A stretch of 64,000 nt of DNA from Selenomonas sp. TAMA-11512 (GCF_037076525.1 NZ_AP029018.1:186001-250000), one strand, 5' to 3'. Numbered from the stretch's first letter, positions 42,194-52,416 are shown. Numbers and translations: made by a program. The notes: generated by a model from the sequence alone, not told the origin.

Positions 42194-43558
42194 ATGGAGA
42201 CTGCAGCACATAACCCGCTCGCTCGCCGCTATCGTCTATGGTCGCTCTTTCGCTATACGCTGCCGCCCATCGGGATGATGATCGTCGTGTCGCTCTATAC
42301 GGTTATCGATGGTATTTTTGTCGGTCACTATGTCGGCAGCAACGGGCTCGCCGCCATCAACATTGTCTTTCCGACGCTCAATGTCATGTACGGCCTGGCC
42401 ATCATGCTGTCCTCGGGCGGGTCGGCGCTTGTGGCGAAGGCGATGGGCGAGGGCGATATGAAGAACGCTTCGCGGCGGTTTACATTTTTGACGGTAGCGG
42501 GCATCAGCATCGGCATTCTATTGGCGGGGATGGTATTCCTTTTTTATGAGCCGATCCTGCGCTTCCTCGGGACGACGGAGCTCCTGTGGGATATGGGCAC
42601 GGATTATCTCCTCTCCTGCATTGCCTTTGCGCCGTGTGTTATCATGATGATTTTTTTCAACGCGTTTTACATCGCGGACGGCAGACCCATACAGGGCTTT
42701 TTCGTCTCGATTGCCTCAGGGGTAACGAATGTCGTCTTTGACTATATCTTCATTGCAAAGCTGGGAATGGGCGTGCTCGGAGCCGGGCTCGCGACGGGAC
42801 TCTCGGATGTCGTGGCGCTGCTGGCGGGAGTCTGGTATTTCATGTATTACAGCCGGCTGCTGCATTTTCGCCGGTTCCGCTTCGAGGCATCCGTCTTGCT
42901 GCGCTCGGCATCCAACGGCAGTTCGGAGATGGTCACACAGCTTTCGGCGGGTGTGACGACGTTTCTCTTCAACATGCTGCTGCTGGAGTATGCGGGCGAG
43001 ATGGGGGTTGCGGCAATTACGGTCATCCTCTATTCGGAGATGATACTGAACGCGTTCTTCATGGGCTTCGGGCTGGGGGTTGCGCCGATCTTTTCGTATC
43101 AGTTCGGAGCGCAAAACTTTCGAGAGCTGCGGCGCCTCCTGCAGCTGTCGCTCACGAATATCGGTCTGTTCAGCATCCTGTCTTTCGCGGCGGCAAATCT
43201 CTTCCGTGTGCCGCTGACGGAGCTCTTTCTCCCCGAGGGCGGAGAGGTGTTCGATATCACGGTGCACGGATTTCAGCTGTTTGCTTACAGCTTTCTGATC
43301 ACGGGCTGCAATCTCTTCGCGTCGAATTTCTATACGGCGCTTTCAGACGGCAAGACATCGGCATTTCTGTCGTTTTTGCGCAATCTTTTCGGCATCGTGC
43401 TGTTTCTCCTGACGCTGCCGCGCGTCTTCGGGCTTGACGGGATATGGCTCGCCGTTCCCGCCGCCGATGTGTTGGCAATCGGCGTGGGTGCGGCTCTTCT
43501 GTGGAGGACGGCGGGGAAGATGAAGAGCAATGAACCCGCCCCACATGGAGGTGCCTGA
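42194..43558 (+). CDS. MATE-family efflux protein
   Basis: A 454-residue membrane protein with 12 hydrophobic segments in two homologous halves (YTVIDGIFVGHYVGSNGLAA in the first, FMGFGLGVAPIFSYQFGAQN in the second). Probably a sodium- or proton-driven multidrug exporter. AAAGGAG lies 9 bases before ATG. It lies directly downstream of the orphan antitoxin, whose terminator should separate the two. Confidence 0.88.
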   Translation: METAAHNPLARRYRLWSLFRYTLPPIGMMIVVSLYTVIDGIFVGHYVGSNGLAAINIVFPTLNVMYGLAIMLSSGGSALVAKAMGEGDMKNASRRFTFLTVAGISIGILLAGMVFLFYEPILRFLGTTELLWDMGTDYLLSCIAFAPCVIMMIFFNAFYIADGRPIQGFFVSIASGVTNVVFDYIFIAKLGMGVLGAGLATGLSDVVALLAGVWYFMYYSRLLHFRRFRFEASVLLRSASNGSSEMVTQLSAGVTTFLFNMLLLEYAGEMGVAAITVILYSEMILNAFFMGFGLGVAPIFSYQFGAQNFRELRRLLQLSLTNIGLFSILSFAAANLFRVPLTELFLPEGGEVFDITVHGFQLFAYSFLITGCNLFASNFYTALSDGKTSAFLSFLRNLFGIVLFLLTLPRVFGLDGIWLAVPAADVLAIGVGAALLWRTAGKMKSNEPAPHGGA

Positions 43559-43615
43559 GGGAGGGAAGGTGAGGAGCCCTGCGATTTGCGGACGTGATGA
43601 ATGCCGAGACGCGCC

Positions 43616-43644
43616 TTGCAAACGCGTTCCCTTCATGCTATAAT
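43616..43644 (+). promoter_or_regulatory. Promoter of tRNA-Arg
   Basis: TTGCAA (43616-43621), 17 bases, TATAAT (43639-43644). Confidence 0.7.
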
Positions 43645-43687
43645 ATCCCATGTTCTCGTCCGCATCTGCCGACGAGTGTGAATGTCC

Positions 43688-43764
43688 GCGGTCGTAGCTC
43701 AGCCGGATAGAGCATCTGCCTCCTAAGCAGGGGGTCGCGCGTTCGAATCGCGCCGATCGCACCA
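43688..43764 (+). tRNA. tRNA-Arg, anticodon CCT, with encoded CCA
   Basis: 77 bases. Acceptor stem GCGGTCG / CGATCGC (one G-U); the anticodon loop CTCCTAA has anticodon CCT; the T arm has GTTCGAATC; CCA is encoded. Confidence 0.94.
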
Positions 43765-43770
43765 GTAAGG

Positions 43771-43812
43771 TAAGCCGTCTGTGCATAGCTTTGTACGGGC
43801 GGTTTTTTATGC
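43771..43812 (+). terminator. Terminator after tRNA-Arg
   Basis: CCGTCTGTGCA pairs with TTGTACGGGCGG allowing G-U pairs, followed by six T. The 230 bases from here to the next gene show no supported gene. Confidence 0.65.
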
Positions 43813-44042
43813 CTGTTCAATCGATTTCACCCATCTGCCGGGCGCTCAAACGGCTTATCGAAAGATAGCTGCCGGCAAAAATGAACTGCTTTACTATGGA
43901 AGGAACTCACAAAACATCGGACTTGCGCGAGCCCTGGGCGGGCAATACTTTCTTCGACAAAATTCGTAAAGCAGGGAAATCGCCTTATCTGTCGAAATAT
44001 CTTCATAAGATTTTAATATATCATTCGTAAGGGGGAATTCAC

Positions 44043-44459
44043 ATGGAGGATCAGAAGGATCCGCTGGTAACGAGCAATGACGGTTTGGGATCGGTGCGCA
44101 TCGCGGATGAGGTCGTCAGTGTCATTGCGGGCCTTGCCGCGATGGATGTCGAGGGTGTCGCCGGCATGAGCGGCGGGCTCATCGGCGGCATTGCGGATCT
44201 TCTCGGGCGCAAGAACTTCTCGAAGGGTGTCAAGGTCGAGGTCGGTGAGAGGGAAGCCGCTGTGGATCTTTCCATCGTCATCACTTACGGTGCGGACATC
44301 CGCGAGGTCGCCACGAACGTCCAGAAGAACGTGCGTCAGGCCATCGAGTCGATGTCGGGCCTCAAGGTCGTTGAGACGAATGTTACGGTGCAGGGGGTCG
44401 CGTTCCCGAATGAATCCTCGGACGATGCATCGGACGAAGATCATGTGAGAGTACATTGA
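44043..44459 (+). CDS. Asp23/Gls24 family envelope stress protein
   Basis: A 138-residue Asp23 (DUF322) protein. Family features: ADEVVSVIAGLAAMDVEGVA near the start, VKVEVGEREAAVDLSIVI in the middle, and ATNVQKNVRQAIESMSGL followed by VNVxV-like VVETNVTVQGV. Such proteins are abundant, often membrane-associated, and linked to envelope or alkaline stress. AAGGGGG lies before the ATG. Single gene. Confidence 0.9.
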   Translation: MEDQKDPLVTSNDGLGSVRIADEVVSVIAGLAAMDVEGVAGMSGGLIGGIADLLGRKNFSKGVKVEVGEREAAVDLSIVITYGADIREVATNVQKNVRQAIESMSGLKVVETNVTVQGVAFPNESSDDASDEDHVRVH

Positions 44460-44471
44460 AAACACGCGTTC

Positions 44472-44523
44472 CGAGAGAGCTCCTCGTATCTGCCGAAAGC
44501 ACGGCGGATACGGGGAGCTCTCC
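44472..44523 (+). terminator. Terminator after the Asp23 gene
   Basis: GAGAGCTCC-CGTATC-GCCG pairs with CGGC-GATACG-GGAGCTCTC over about 20 bp with small bulges. The T run is short. Confidence 0.7.
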
Positions 44524-44551
44524 GTTTGCATACAGGTTCAAAGATTCGTGC

Positions 44552-44580
44552 TTGACAATAAGTGAATGAACGTTTATTAT
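44552..44580 (+). promoter_or_regulatory. Promoter with likely TetR operator
   Basis: TTGACA (44552-44557), 17 bases, TATTAT (44575-44580). The spacer carries an imperfect palindrome, AATAAGTG and CGTTTATT, centred near 44567, the right size for a TetR dimer. Autoregulation is inferred. Confidence 0.65.
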
Positions 44581-44617
44581 TGTATTTGTAAAAGGGGAAA
44601 TCCGTGGAGGTGATGAT

Positions 44618-45181
44618 GTGCGTCCGAGAGACGATGAAAAGGAGCGGCGCATCCGTCGCGCGGTTGTCGAGATGGCACTTCGCGAAGGCTTTGGCGGGAC
44701 ATCCATTGCCAAGATAGCGAGAGCGGCATCGGTCTCGCCGGCGACGGTCTACATCTATTACGAAAACAAGGACCGCATGATGGAGGATATCTATCTCGAG
44801 GAGAGCGATGCACTCTATCGCCTGCTTCGCGGGAGCATCCGTCCCGGCATGACGGGCGCGGAGAGCCTGTCGGCGCTGATGCGGAGCTACTATCGGTATC
44901 TCACCGAAGAGCCGGAATCGGCAAGCTTTATCGAGCAGTACGCAGGCGCGCCCTGTGCGTCAAAGTGCCAGGAGAGAAAAGGGATCTGTCAGATGTACGG
45001 TATCATCCGGGCAATGAAGACGGGCGGACTCCTGCCCGACTACAGCGACGCGAATCTTGCCGCGCTCATCCTATACCCCATCAAGGCGATTGCCTGTGAC
45101 CGGCACCTTTCCGAAGAGGGAAAGGCGGAGAGGTTTGAAGAGCTGGTCTATATGGTGAATCGATTGTTATTGAAGCAATAA
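44618..45181 (+). CDS. TetR-family transcriptional regulator
   Basis: A 187-residue regulator. Residues about 8-55 are the DNA-binding domain (RRAVVEMALREGFGGTSIAK, then VSPATVYIYYENKDRMM). The C-terminal ligand domain is not assigned to a subfamily. GTG start at 44618 with GGAGG 7 bases upstream. It lies 61 bases before lon in the same direction; whether it controls lon is not known. Confidence 0.88.
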   Translation: MRPRDDEKERRIRRAVVEMALREGFGGTSIAKIARAASVSPATVYIYYENKDRMMEDIYLEESDALYRLLRGSIRPGMTGAESLSALMRSYYRYLTEEPESASFIEQYAGAPCASKCQERKGICQMYGIIRAMKTGGLLPDYSDANLAALILYPIKAIACDRHLSEEGKAERFEELVYMVNRLLLKQ

Positions 45182-45242
45182 TATACATATCGGGGTAATA
45201 ATATACATAGAAAGGCTGCATCACAGCACAGAGGTGAAATAT

Positions 45243-47627
45243 ATGTTGGAAAAACGAGAAAATGTCTTTGTATTGCCGATTCAGGACGCCACGCTCCTGC
45301 CCGGCATCAAAATCCATATCATGCTCGGGCACAGAGACCGGGTATGGCGTGATACACTGGAGTGTGGGCAGCCCATCTGCATCGCTCTCCCCATGAGGAG
45401 CTCCAAGCACGCCGACGAGGGCTGGACGCCCGAGGATTTCCACACCTACGGGGTGGCTTTCCGCGATTTTGAGCTCACCGAGACGGATCGGGGGACGCTC
45501 CTCTCCTTCCGCGCCGGCGAACGCGTCAAGGCGAGCGACCTTGTGATTGACGGGCGCATCGTCTACGCGACGCTGACTCCGGCGCCCGAGGCGCACGACC
45601 TCGACGGCAGGATGCAGGATCAGATGCTCGGCTACATCCGCGACATCGTCCACTCCATCAGCGCACGATTCCACGGCGGCGAGGAGTTCAACAAGATCGT
45701 CGACGAGATTCCGACCGTCAACCAGATGATCGCATGGCTTTCCCGCTACATGCCGCTGCTCACAGCAGACGATCGCTATGAGCTGCTGAAAACCGACTCC
45801 ATACGCGAGCGGAGTCTCCTCTTTCTGGACGCGCTTCTCAAGCAGCGGGAATCCGTTGATTGGAACATCCAGCTCAATGAGCGCGTCAACGAGAAAAACA
45901 ATAAATTCTATCGGGAGCAGGTTCTCAAAGAGCAGCTCAAGGCGATCAAGGAAGAGCTGGGAGACGCCAAGCCCGACCGCCACAGTGAGGAAAGCTATCG
46001 CAAACGCGTTGAAGAGGCGGATCTTCCCGACTACGTCAGAGAAGCCGCCGAAGAAGAGATTGAAAAACTTGCCATGCAGCAGCAGGGCGGCTCGGAGAAA
46101 GCCGTCATTCAAAACTACCTCGACTTTCTCCTGGCACTTCCATGGAAAAAGGAAGAGCATTTGCCATTTTCCCTCGATCAGGCACGAAAAACCCTCGAGT
46201 CGCGTCACTACGGGCTCGATAAGATTAAGAAGCGCGTCATCCAGCAGCTCGCCGTGCTGCAGCTCAAAAAGGACAACAAGGGCAGTATCCTGCTCTTTGC
46301 CGGGCCTCCGGGGACGGGCAAGACGAGCCTCGGAAAGAGCATTGCCGAAGCTCTCGGCAGAAAGTACATCCGTATGAGCCTTGGCGGCGTGCGCGATGAG
46401 TCCGAGATCCGCGGGCATCGCCGCACCTACGTCGGAGCGATGGCGGGGCGCATCCTCACGACCATCAAAAAGGCGGGCGTGACGAACCCCGTGCTCGTTC
46501 TTGACGAGGTCGATAAGCTTCAGGTCGGCGGCTATTCCGGAGATCCCGCCGCGGCGCTGCTCGAAGTCCTCGACCCCGAACAGAACGACACCTTTACGGA
46601 CCACTATCTCGACCTTCCTTACGATCTGTCCGATGTATTCTTCATAGCGACGGCGAACAGCATCGAGACTGTGCCGAAGCCTCTCCTTGACCGCATGGAA
46701 ATCATCGAAGTCTCCGGCTACACACCCGATGAGAAGTTCCACATCGCGAAGGAGCATCTCCTCGCCGAGACATTGGAAGAGCACGGGCTGGACGAGACGC
46801 AGCTCATCGTCGAGGACGCGCTCATCGAGAAGATCATCCGCGACTATACGCGCGAGGCGGGGGTGCGCGGACTGAAAAAGCGGCTGGCCGCTATTGCCCG
46901 CACTGCGAGTGAAAAAGTCGTCGAGGGCAAGGAGAGTCTCCCGTGGAAGCCTCGGGAAGACGAGCTCGGCGATGCGCTTGGCAGAAAGGTGTCCCGCCAC
47001 GAGATGGCCGGCGATGTAAATCCGCCGGGCGTCGTCACGGGCCTCGCGTGGACCCCTGTCGGCGGCGAAATCCTCTTCATCGAAGCGACGAATATGCCGG
47101 GTTCCGGGGAGACCATCCTGACGGGACAGCTCGGCGATGTCATGAAGGAATCCGCGCGCATCTCGCTTTCCCTCCTTCGCTCGCGGCTTCCGCTTGGCGC
47201 CGTTGACTTCAAGAAGAGCGACCTGCATATCCACGTCCCCGCGGGATCGACGCCGAAAGACGGCCCCTCGGCGGGCATTGCCCTCTTTACGGCGCTCGCA
47301 TCGCTCATGACGGGGCGCAGCGTCGATTCGAGGCTTGCCATGACGGGCGAGATCACGCTCCGCGGACAGGTCATGCCGATCGGCGGCGTGAAGGAGAAGC
47401 TTCTCGGCGCGCAGCGCGCGGGCATCAAGAGGGTGCTGCTGCCGTTGGAGAACAAAGACGATATGAAAGACGTTCCCGCCGAAGTCAAAGAGACGATCGA
47501 AGTCGTCTTCGTCGAGACGATTGAAGATGTACTGCGCGAGGCGCTGGGGATCAACATCCCCAAGCTCGAGCAGATGGTGGCGCTCCACGCGTCGCAGATG
47601 CAGCCGACGGCGCTGCTGACAGAATAA
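45243..47627 (+). CDS. lon: ATP-dependent protease Lon
   Basis: A 794-residue LonA-type protease that degrades damaged and regulatory proteins. N-terminal domain about 8-205, AAA+ module with Walker A FAGPPGTGKTSLGKS near 351 and Walker B VLVLDEVDKL, sensor ATANSIETVPKPLLDR, and the C-terminal Ser/Lys protease domain with catalytic serine in [12 protein letters not shown] (about 675) and lysine in [12 protein letters not shown] (about 717). ATG 45243 is preferred to the GTG at 45234, which lies in the ribosome site GAGGTG. The last 0.73 kb is repeated almost exactly at 50206-50936. Confidence 0.94.
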   Translation: MLEKRENVFVLPIQDATLLPGIKIHIMLGHRDRVWRDTLECGQPICIALPMRSSKHADEGWTPEDFHTYGVAFRDFELTETDRGTLLSFRAGERVKASDLVIDGRIVYATLTPAPEAHDLDGRMQDQMLGYIRDIVHSISARFHGGEEFNKIVDEIPTVNQMIAWLSRYMPLLTADDRYELLKTDSIRERSLLFLDALLKQRESVDWNIQLNERVNEKNNKFYREQVLKEQLKAIKEELGDAKPDRHSEESYRKRVEEADLPDYVREAAEEEIEKLAMQQQGGSEKAVIQNYLDFLLALPWKKEEHLPFSLDQARKTLESRHYGLDKIKKRVIQQLAVLQLKKDNKGSILLFAGPPGTGKTSLGKSIAEALGRKYIRMSLGGVRDESEIRGHRRTYVGAMAGRILTTIKKAGVTNPVLVLDEVDKLQVGGYSGDPAAALLEVLDPEQNDTFTDHYLDLPYDLSDVFFIATANSIETVPKPLLDRMEIIEVSGYTPDEKFHIAKEHLLAETLEEHGLDETQLIVEDALIEKIIRDYTREAGVRGLKKRLAAIARTASEKVVEGKESLPWKPREDELGDALGRKVSRHEMAGDVNPPGVVTGLAWTPVGGEILFIEATNMPGSGETILTGQLGDVMKESARISLSLLRSRLPLGAVDFKKSDLHIHVPAGSTPKDGPSAGIALFTALASLMTGRSVDSRLAMTGEITLRGQVMPIGGVKEKLLGAQRAGIKRVLLPLENKDDMKDVPAEVKETIEVVFVETIEDVLREALGINIPKLEQMVALHASQMQPTALLTE

Positions 47628-47639
47628 GAAGCATAGAAG

Positions 47640-47690
47640 AAGGGGCTGTACATAAGTCGAATTCGACTTATGTACAGCCCCTTTCCAGTG
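47640..47690. terminator. Perfect 44-base palindromic terminator between lon and a chemoreceptor gene
   Basis: 47640-47683 is a perfect palindrome (22-base arms, AAGGGGCTGTAC at the base and TCGAATTCGA at the tip), followed by T on the plus strand. It can serve lon and the convergent chemoreceptor gene. Confidence 0.88.
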
Positions 47691-47754
47691 TTATGAGACG
47701 ACATGTATCAGATTGCCGCTCAGACTCGCCATCTCGATACCGCCGTGTGTGAGC

Positions 47755-49800
47755 TCAAATCTGGAACTTGCCGATTTCGCCGTTGAGTTCCATAGCAACG
47801 TTTGCCAGACCTTCACTCGCTTCGGCGATGTTCTGCAGGGAGTGCGTCTGCGTTTCGACGGCGGCGTTTCCTTCTTCGCTCGTCGCGGCGTTTTCTTCCG
47901 CGAGCGCCGAAAGTCCCTGCACGACTTTCGCGATGGAATGGTTCTTTGCGGTGATTTCTTCCGTAGACTTGTTCATCGTCTCCATGACCTTTGTGGTCAT
48001 ATCGACGGCTTCGGTGATTTTCTGGAATTTCCCCTGCGTCTCTTCCAGACTCTCCTGCGTTTCGGCGAAGAGGCGCTTGGAAATCGCCATAGTGTTGACG
48101 GCTTCCTGCGACTTCGCCTTGAGTCCGACGATAATCGCGCTGATGTCGTCGGTGAAGCTCTTCGACTGCTCCGCGAGCGTGCGGATCTCCTCCGCCACGA
48201 CGGCGAAGCCGCGTCCCGCATCGCCCGCACGAGCCGCCTCAATCGCGGCGTTCAGCGCGAGGAGGTTCGTCTGCGCAGAGATCGACTGGATCATCTCACT
48301 TGCCTTCTCGATGTCCTCGGCGCTCTTGTTCGTTTCTTCGACGACGCGCGCGACATCTTCCGTAGCCTGCGCAGTCTCTCCAGATTTCTTCACAAGATGG
48401 ATGAGAATTTCCGCGCCCTCGTCCTTTTCTCGTCGGATATTGTCAGTTGCGTTGTTGATCTGGTCCAGGATCTCCTTGTTTTTGTCCATGAGCGTCATGA
48501 TTTCGTCGATATGGGTTGACGCACTTTGCGTATCCTGCGCTTGGCTCGTCGCGCCGTCAGCGATGTTGTGGATGGCCGATGCCACATCGCGCGCGGAATC
48601 CGCCGTGGACTGCGCCGTCGCGGTGAGCTCCTCGCTCGTCGCTGCAACAGACTGGGAGGAATTGCCGATCTTGTCGATGATGCCGCGAAGATTATTGCGC
48701 AGCATGGAGATGTTGCGGGCCATGGCGCCGATCTCATCGCCGCGTTCACGCAGGTAGGCGCGCGAATCATCCGCGCGTACGTCGAGATGGGCGAATTTTT
48801 CGATGATGCCTGTAATCTCGCCTAAAGGAACAGTGATGCGCTTACGAACGAAAAAGCTCATGAAGAGGAGCAAAAGGATGCAGCAGACGACAGCAATGGC
48901 GACGGCGGACCAGACCATTTTTTTGGCTGCTGCCGTGAACACGTCGCGCTCCGTCGAAGAAAACACCATCCATTCGGAATCCACTCCATCGAGGTGCATG
49001 GGATAAAAGCCGAAGACGGAATCAACGTCTGTACTTGACGATTTATGATCTATGGTCGTGATGGAATTCTCATCAAAGGCGTCGGCGATTTCTGCATCAG
49101 TCATGGGGAAGAAATCGTAGAATCGTTTGAGGATGAAATCCGTGTTCAGTCCGTGCGCAATATTGGTGCCTTGACGAGTGAAGGCGCCGTAGTAATTCTC
49201 TTTACTGCTGATTTTCTCGACATACTTCTGGATCTCCTGCAGATCGATGTTCGCGCAAACAACACCGATGCTCTGCCCGTTCACTTCGACGGGCATGACG
49301 TAGCGTGCCACCAGATGACCGTTCTGCGTAGCAGACGGCTCTGCGAGGAACGGTTTGCCCGTATTCTTTACGATCTTATACCAATCGCTTTGAACAGCAC
49401 CTTGCACCTCTCCCGTCTTGCCCTCATTGTCGGCATAGACATTCAACGACTCCGAGGGGGATTCGAGAATGACGCCAACTGATGTGATGCCGGCGCTTTC
49501 GGACATCTCGTCGAGCAGCATGGCTCGGATGGCATCGAGGCTGCCCTCGATCGGCATGGCGGCGAGCTGCTTCTGTACGCCTCTCTCCACGCGGCTGCTG
49601 ATGCGCACGGCGCGATTATAGCGCTGCTCGATCTGGTAGGCAATCTGCTTGTTTTCAAGCATCGTTTCGCGATTGCCAGCATCAATTAGCGCATCGAAGC
49701 TCATATAGGCGATAAAAGCTGTAACGATGATGAGCATGACGGTTATACCGACGGTATTCACCGCATTGATTTGAAAACCTATACCCCCACCTGAAAACAT
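47755..49800 (-). CDS. Methyl-accepting chemotaxis protein with dCache-type sensor
   Basis: A 681-residue chemoreceptor. An N-terminal helix (about 13-38), a periplasmic dCache-like sensor (about 40-285, with [12 protein letters not shown] and [19 protein letters not shown]), a second helix (about 292-315), HAMP, and a long cytoplasmic signalling domain with the hairpin tip [20 protein letters not shown]. Ligand unknown. Unusually the N-terminus [16 protein letters not shown] lacks positive charge before the first helix. Confidence 0.9.
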   Translation of the reverse strand: MFSGGGIGFQINAVNTVGITVMLIIVTAFIAYMSFDALIDAGNRETMLENKQIAYQIEQRYNRAVRISSRVERGVQKQLAAMPIEGSLDAIRAMLLDEMSESAGITSVGVILESPSESLNVYADNEGKTGEVQGAVQSDWYKIVKNTGKPFLAEPSATQNGHLVARYVMPVEVNGQSIGVVCANIDLQEIQKYVEKISSKENYYGAFTRQGTNIAHGLNTDFILKRFYDFFPMTDAEIADAFDENSITTIDHKSSSTDVDSVFGFYPMHLDGVDSEWMVFSSTERDVFTAAAKKMVWSAVAIAVVCCILLLLFMSFFVRKRITVPLGEITGIIEKFAHLDVRADDSRAYLRERGDEIGAMARNISMLRNNLRGIIDKIGNSSQSVAATSEELTATAQSTADSARDVASAIHNIADGATSQAQDTQSASTHIDEIMTLMDKNKEILDQINNATDNIRREKDEGAEILIHLVKKSGETAQATEDVARVVEETNKSAEDIEKASEMIQSISAQTNLLALNAAIEAARAGDAGRGFAVVAEEIRTLAEQSKSFTDDISAIIVGLKAKSQEAVNTMAISKRLFAETQESLEETQGKFQKITEAVDMTTKVMETMNKSTEEITAKNHSIAKVVQGLSALAEENAATSEEGNAAVETQTHSLQNIAEASEGLANVAMELNGEIGKFQI

Positions 49801-50205
49801 TGATCCTTTCTTTTTTCAGTCATGTCCCAGTCCTCCTTCTGACGCGTTTGCGCCTGACGATGGTTTTTACGGTTCATGAAAGTCGGAGATGCCGCCTGCC
49901 TGTCAGGCGTTCCTCTTCGCCGAATATCGTAAAACATGAATCATGTAGAGTATCCACGGTGCATGTCTCGTATCGCTTCGGCTTTCATGGAAAGGTACTT
50001 AATCAAATACCGATATTTCCCTTCGTTAAAAATTAAAAAAATCCTGCTGAATTTTAATTATTTTATAAAGAAAAAATTATATGAAAAATTGAAGGAATTG
50101 ATAAATGAAGCTGTTCGGATTGGCGGCAGATTTTTTGCGCTGTCAATAAGACAAAACGGACGCGCGAAACAGCGTCTCATTCCATGCCGGCTGCATCCGC
50201 TGACT
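49801..50205. other. AT-rich spacer between chemoreceptor gene and lon copy
   Basis: No recognisable gene. The part 50020-50110 is very AT-rich, with AAAATTAAA and TTTAATTATTTT arms that could form a hairpin. A frame running through it (with [16 protein letters not shown]) continues in phase into the lon copy. Positions 50160-50174 (ACGCGCGAAACAGCG) recur at 52433-52447. Confidence 0.5.
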
Positions 50206-50936
50206 CGCACTGCGAGTGAAAAAGTCGTCGAGGGCAAGGAGAGTCTCCCGTGGAAGCCTCGGGAAGACGAGCTCGGCGATGCGCTTGGCAGAAAGGTGTC
50301 CCGCCACGAGATGGCCGGCGATGTAAATCCGCCGGGCGTCGTCACGGGCCTCGCGTGGACCCCTGTCGGCGGCGAAATCCTCTTCATCGAAGCGACGAAT
50401 ATGCCGGGTTCCGGGGAGACCATCCTGACGGGACAGCTCGGCGATGTCATGAAGGAATCCGCGCGCATCTCGCTTTCCCTCCTTCGCTCGCGGCTTCCGC
50501 TTGGCGCCGTTGACTTCAAGAAGAGCGACCTGCATATCCACGTCCCCGCGGGATCGACGCCGAAAGACGGCCCCTCGGCGGGCATTGCCCTCTTTACGGC
50601 GCTCGCATCGCTCATGACGGGGCGCAGCGTCGATTCGAGGCTTGCCATGACGGGCGAGATCACGCTCCGCGGACAGGTCATGCCGATCGGCGGCGTGAAG
50701 GAGAAGCTTCTCGGCGCGCAGCGCGCGGGCATCAAGAGGGTGCTGCTGCCGTTGGAGAACAAAGACGATATGAAAGACGTTCCCGCCGAAGTCAAAGAGA
50801 CGATCGAAGTCGTCTTCGTCGAGACGATTGAAGATGTACTGCGCGAGGCGCTGGGGATCAACATCCCCAAGCTCGAGCAGATGGTGGCGCTCCACGCGTC
50901 GCAGATGCAGCCGATGGCGCTGCTGACAGAATAAGA
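50206..50936 (+). pseudogene. Duplicated 3' segment of lon (protease domain only)
   Basis: 50206-50936 matches 46899-47629 with a constant offset of 3307 and one difference that I could find (ATG for ACG, Met for Thr, 6 codons from the end). It encodes the last 242 or so residues of Lon: the protease domain with its Ser and Lys but no ATPase. An open frame starts upstream at ATG 49936 (or 49987) and joins it in phase, so a 333-residue chimera could be made. It has its own terminator. Recent partial duplication. Confidence 0.85.
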
Positions 50937-50945
50937 GATGAAAAG

Positions 50946-50980
50946 AGAAGGGTCTCCCACGACGGAGCCCCTTCTTTTTT
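50946..50980 (+). terminator. Terminator after the lon copy
   Basis: AGAAGGGTCTCC pairs with GGAGCCCCTTCT (one mismatch), followed by T. It is unlike the terminator of the full lon gene. Confidence 0.8.
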
Positions 50981-51057
50981 GATGCCTTCGACATGATATG
51001 CCAAAAACGGAATAAAAAACAAAATATATAAAATAAATTCCGAAATGGGAATAAAAT

Positions 51058-51086
51058 TTGCGATTTTCCCATATTCATGCTACAAT
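51058..51086 (+). promoter_or_regulatory. Promoter upstream of the DUF4143 ATPase gene
   Basis: TTGCGA (51058-51063), 17 bases, TACAAT (51081-51086) with a TG one base before the -10. An ATTCC-GGAAT palindrome lies just upstream (about 51037-51052). Confidence 0.6.
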
Positions 51087-51114
51087 TGGAGCAAGATGTG
51101 TGCAGCGAAACAGG

Positions 51115-51171
51115 AAATGCTGATAAAATGAAGTCTGTGCCGAGATGATCGGGCTGAATTTATCAGTGCCT
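51115..51171 (+). repeat. Dispersed short repeat, copy B
   Basis: Identical to copy A for the first 23 bases. Its CTGATAAA (51120-51127) can pair with TTTATCAG (51159-51166), giving a hairpin in the leader of the next gene. Confidence 0.6.
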
Positions 51172-51201
51172 CCTAGAATGTGTGTGACAAGGAGATGCCT
51201 T

Positions 51202-52416
51202 ATGATTCAGCGTAAAAACTATATCGAGAAGCTTTTCTCCTGGCGAGATTCGCGTGTCATCAAGGTTGTTACAGGAATACGGCGCTGCGGCAAGTCTACG
51301 CTTCTGCTGCAGTATCAAGAGGAGCTGAAGCGAGTCGGTGTGACGGAAGAGCAGATTGTGGCAATCAACTTCGAGGAGTTGGAAAACGAATATCTATTGG
51401 ATTACAGACGTCTGCATCAGTACATCATGGAGCGAAAAGCGGCGGATAAGATGACGTATGTGTTCCTTGACGAGATACAGAAGGTACAAGACTTTGAAAA
51501 GGCTGTGGACAGCTTATATGTAAAGGAGAATATGGATATTTATATTACCGGCTCCAATGCCTATCTCCTGTCGAGTGACATTGCCACCCTGTTGTCGGGG
51601 CGCTATGTCGAAATCAAGATGCTGCCCTTGTCTTTTGCGGAGTACAGGTCGCTGATGTCTTTGGAAAAGGGTGAAGCGTTTGCGCGGTATCTTCGTACGG
51701 GAGGCATGCCTTACGCAGTGCAGCTGGGTACGGATGAATCCAAGATCGGCACGTATCTGGAGGGGATCTACAGTACAGTCATCATTCGGGATATCGAGGA
51801 GCGTCAGATGCGGGGAAGTACGAAAAAAGACGCGCGCAGGGTGACGGATATATTGCTCCTGAAGCGTATAGCGACGTATTTGGCGAGTGTAATAGGGAGT
51901 CCCGTATCTGTGCGGAGCATTACCGACTACCTCGTGTCGAGCGGACGAAAGGTCTCGCCGAATACGGTGAGCGACTATGTGGACACATTGCTGCAGGCAT
52001 TCGTGTTTTATGCTGCGGAGCGATTTGACATCGTCGGAAAGGAGCTCCTGCGTACGAATCAAAAGCTGTACATGGTGGATTTGGGACTCAGAAATTATAT
52101 CTTGCCGAGGCGAACATACGATTTCGGTTTCTCCTTGGAAAATGTCGTCTACTTTGAGCTGCTGCGACGGGGGTATAAAGTGTATGTGGGCAAGCAGGGA
52201 AAGGTGGAAATAGATTTTGTTGCCGAAAAGAACGCCACCTATACCTATATACAGGTCACGGCGGACATGACGGCGGAGGAGACATTTCAAAGAGAGATGC
52301 GTCCGCTGGAAAGCATACGGGATAACTACGAAAAGTACATTTTCACGATGGACTATAATACGCCGGGGGATTATGGCGGCATCCGGGTAAAGCATCTGCT
52401 CGACTGGCTGGGGTGA
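51202..52416 (+). CDS. AAA_14 / DUF4143 ATPase
   Basis: A 404-residue protein: N-terminal AAA domain with Walker A GIRRCGKSTLL (about 24-34), Walker B VFLDEIQKV and ITGSNAYLLS, then a winged-helix region and a C-terminal DUF4143 nuclease-like domain with ENVVYFELLRRGYKVYVG and EIDFVAEK (Glu-Asp... like PD-(D/E)XK folds). This family is widespread and variable in copy number in anaerobes, with no firmly known role. AAGGAG lies 8 bases before ATG 51202. Confidence 0.85.
   Translation: MIQRKNYIEKLFSWRDSRVIKVVTGIRRCGKSTLLLQYQEELKRVGVTEEQIVAINFEELENEYLLDYRRLHQYIMERKAADKMTYVFLDEIQKVQDFEKAVDSLYVKENMDIYITGSNAYLLSSDIATLLSGRYVEIKMLPLSFAEYRSLMSLEKGEAFARYLRTGGMPYAVQLGTDESKIGTYLEGIYSTVIIRDIEERQMRGSTKKDARRVTDILLLKRIATYLASVIGSPVSVRSITDYLVSSGRKVSPNTVSDYVDTLLQAFVFYAAERFDIVGKELLRTNQKLYMVDLGLRNYILPRRTYDFGFSLENVVYFELLRRGYKVYVGKQGKVEIDFVAEKNATYTYIQVTADMTAEETFQREMRPLESIRDNYEKYIFTMDYNTPGDYGGIRVKHLLDWLG

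Noticed and set aside
43781-43969. 62-codon frame after tRNA-Arg
   Set aside because: It begins inside the tRNA terminator, has no ribosome site and no recognisable sequence.
45081-47588. 835-codon open frame antisense to lon
   Set aside because: Shadow of lon; its composition (many H, R, D, L) is not protein-like and it matches no family.
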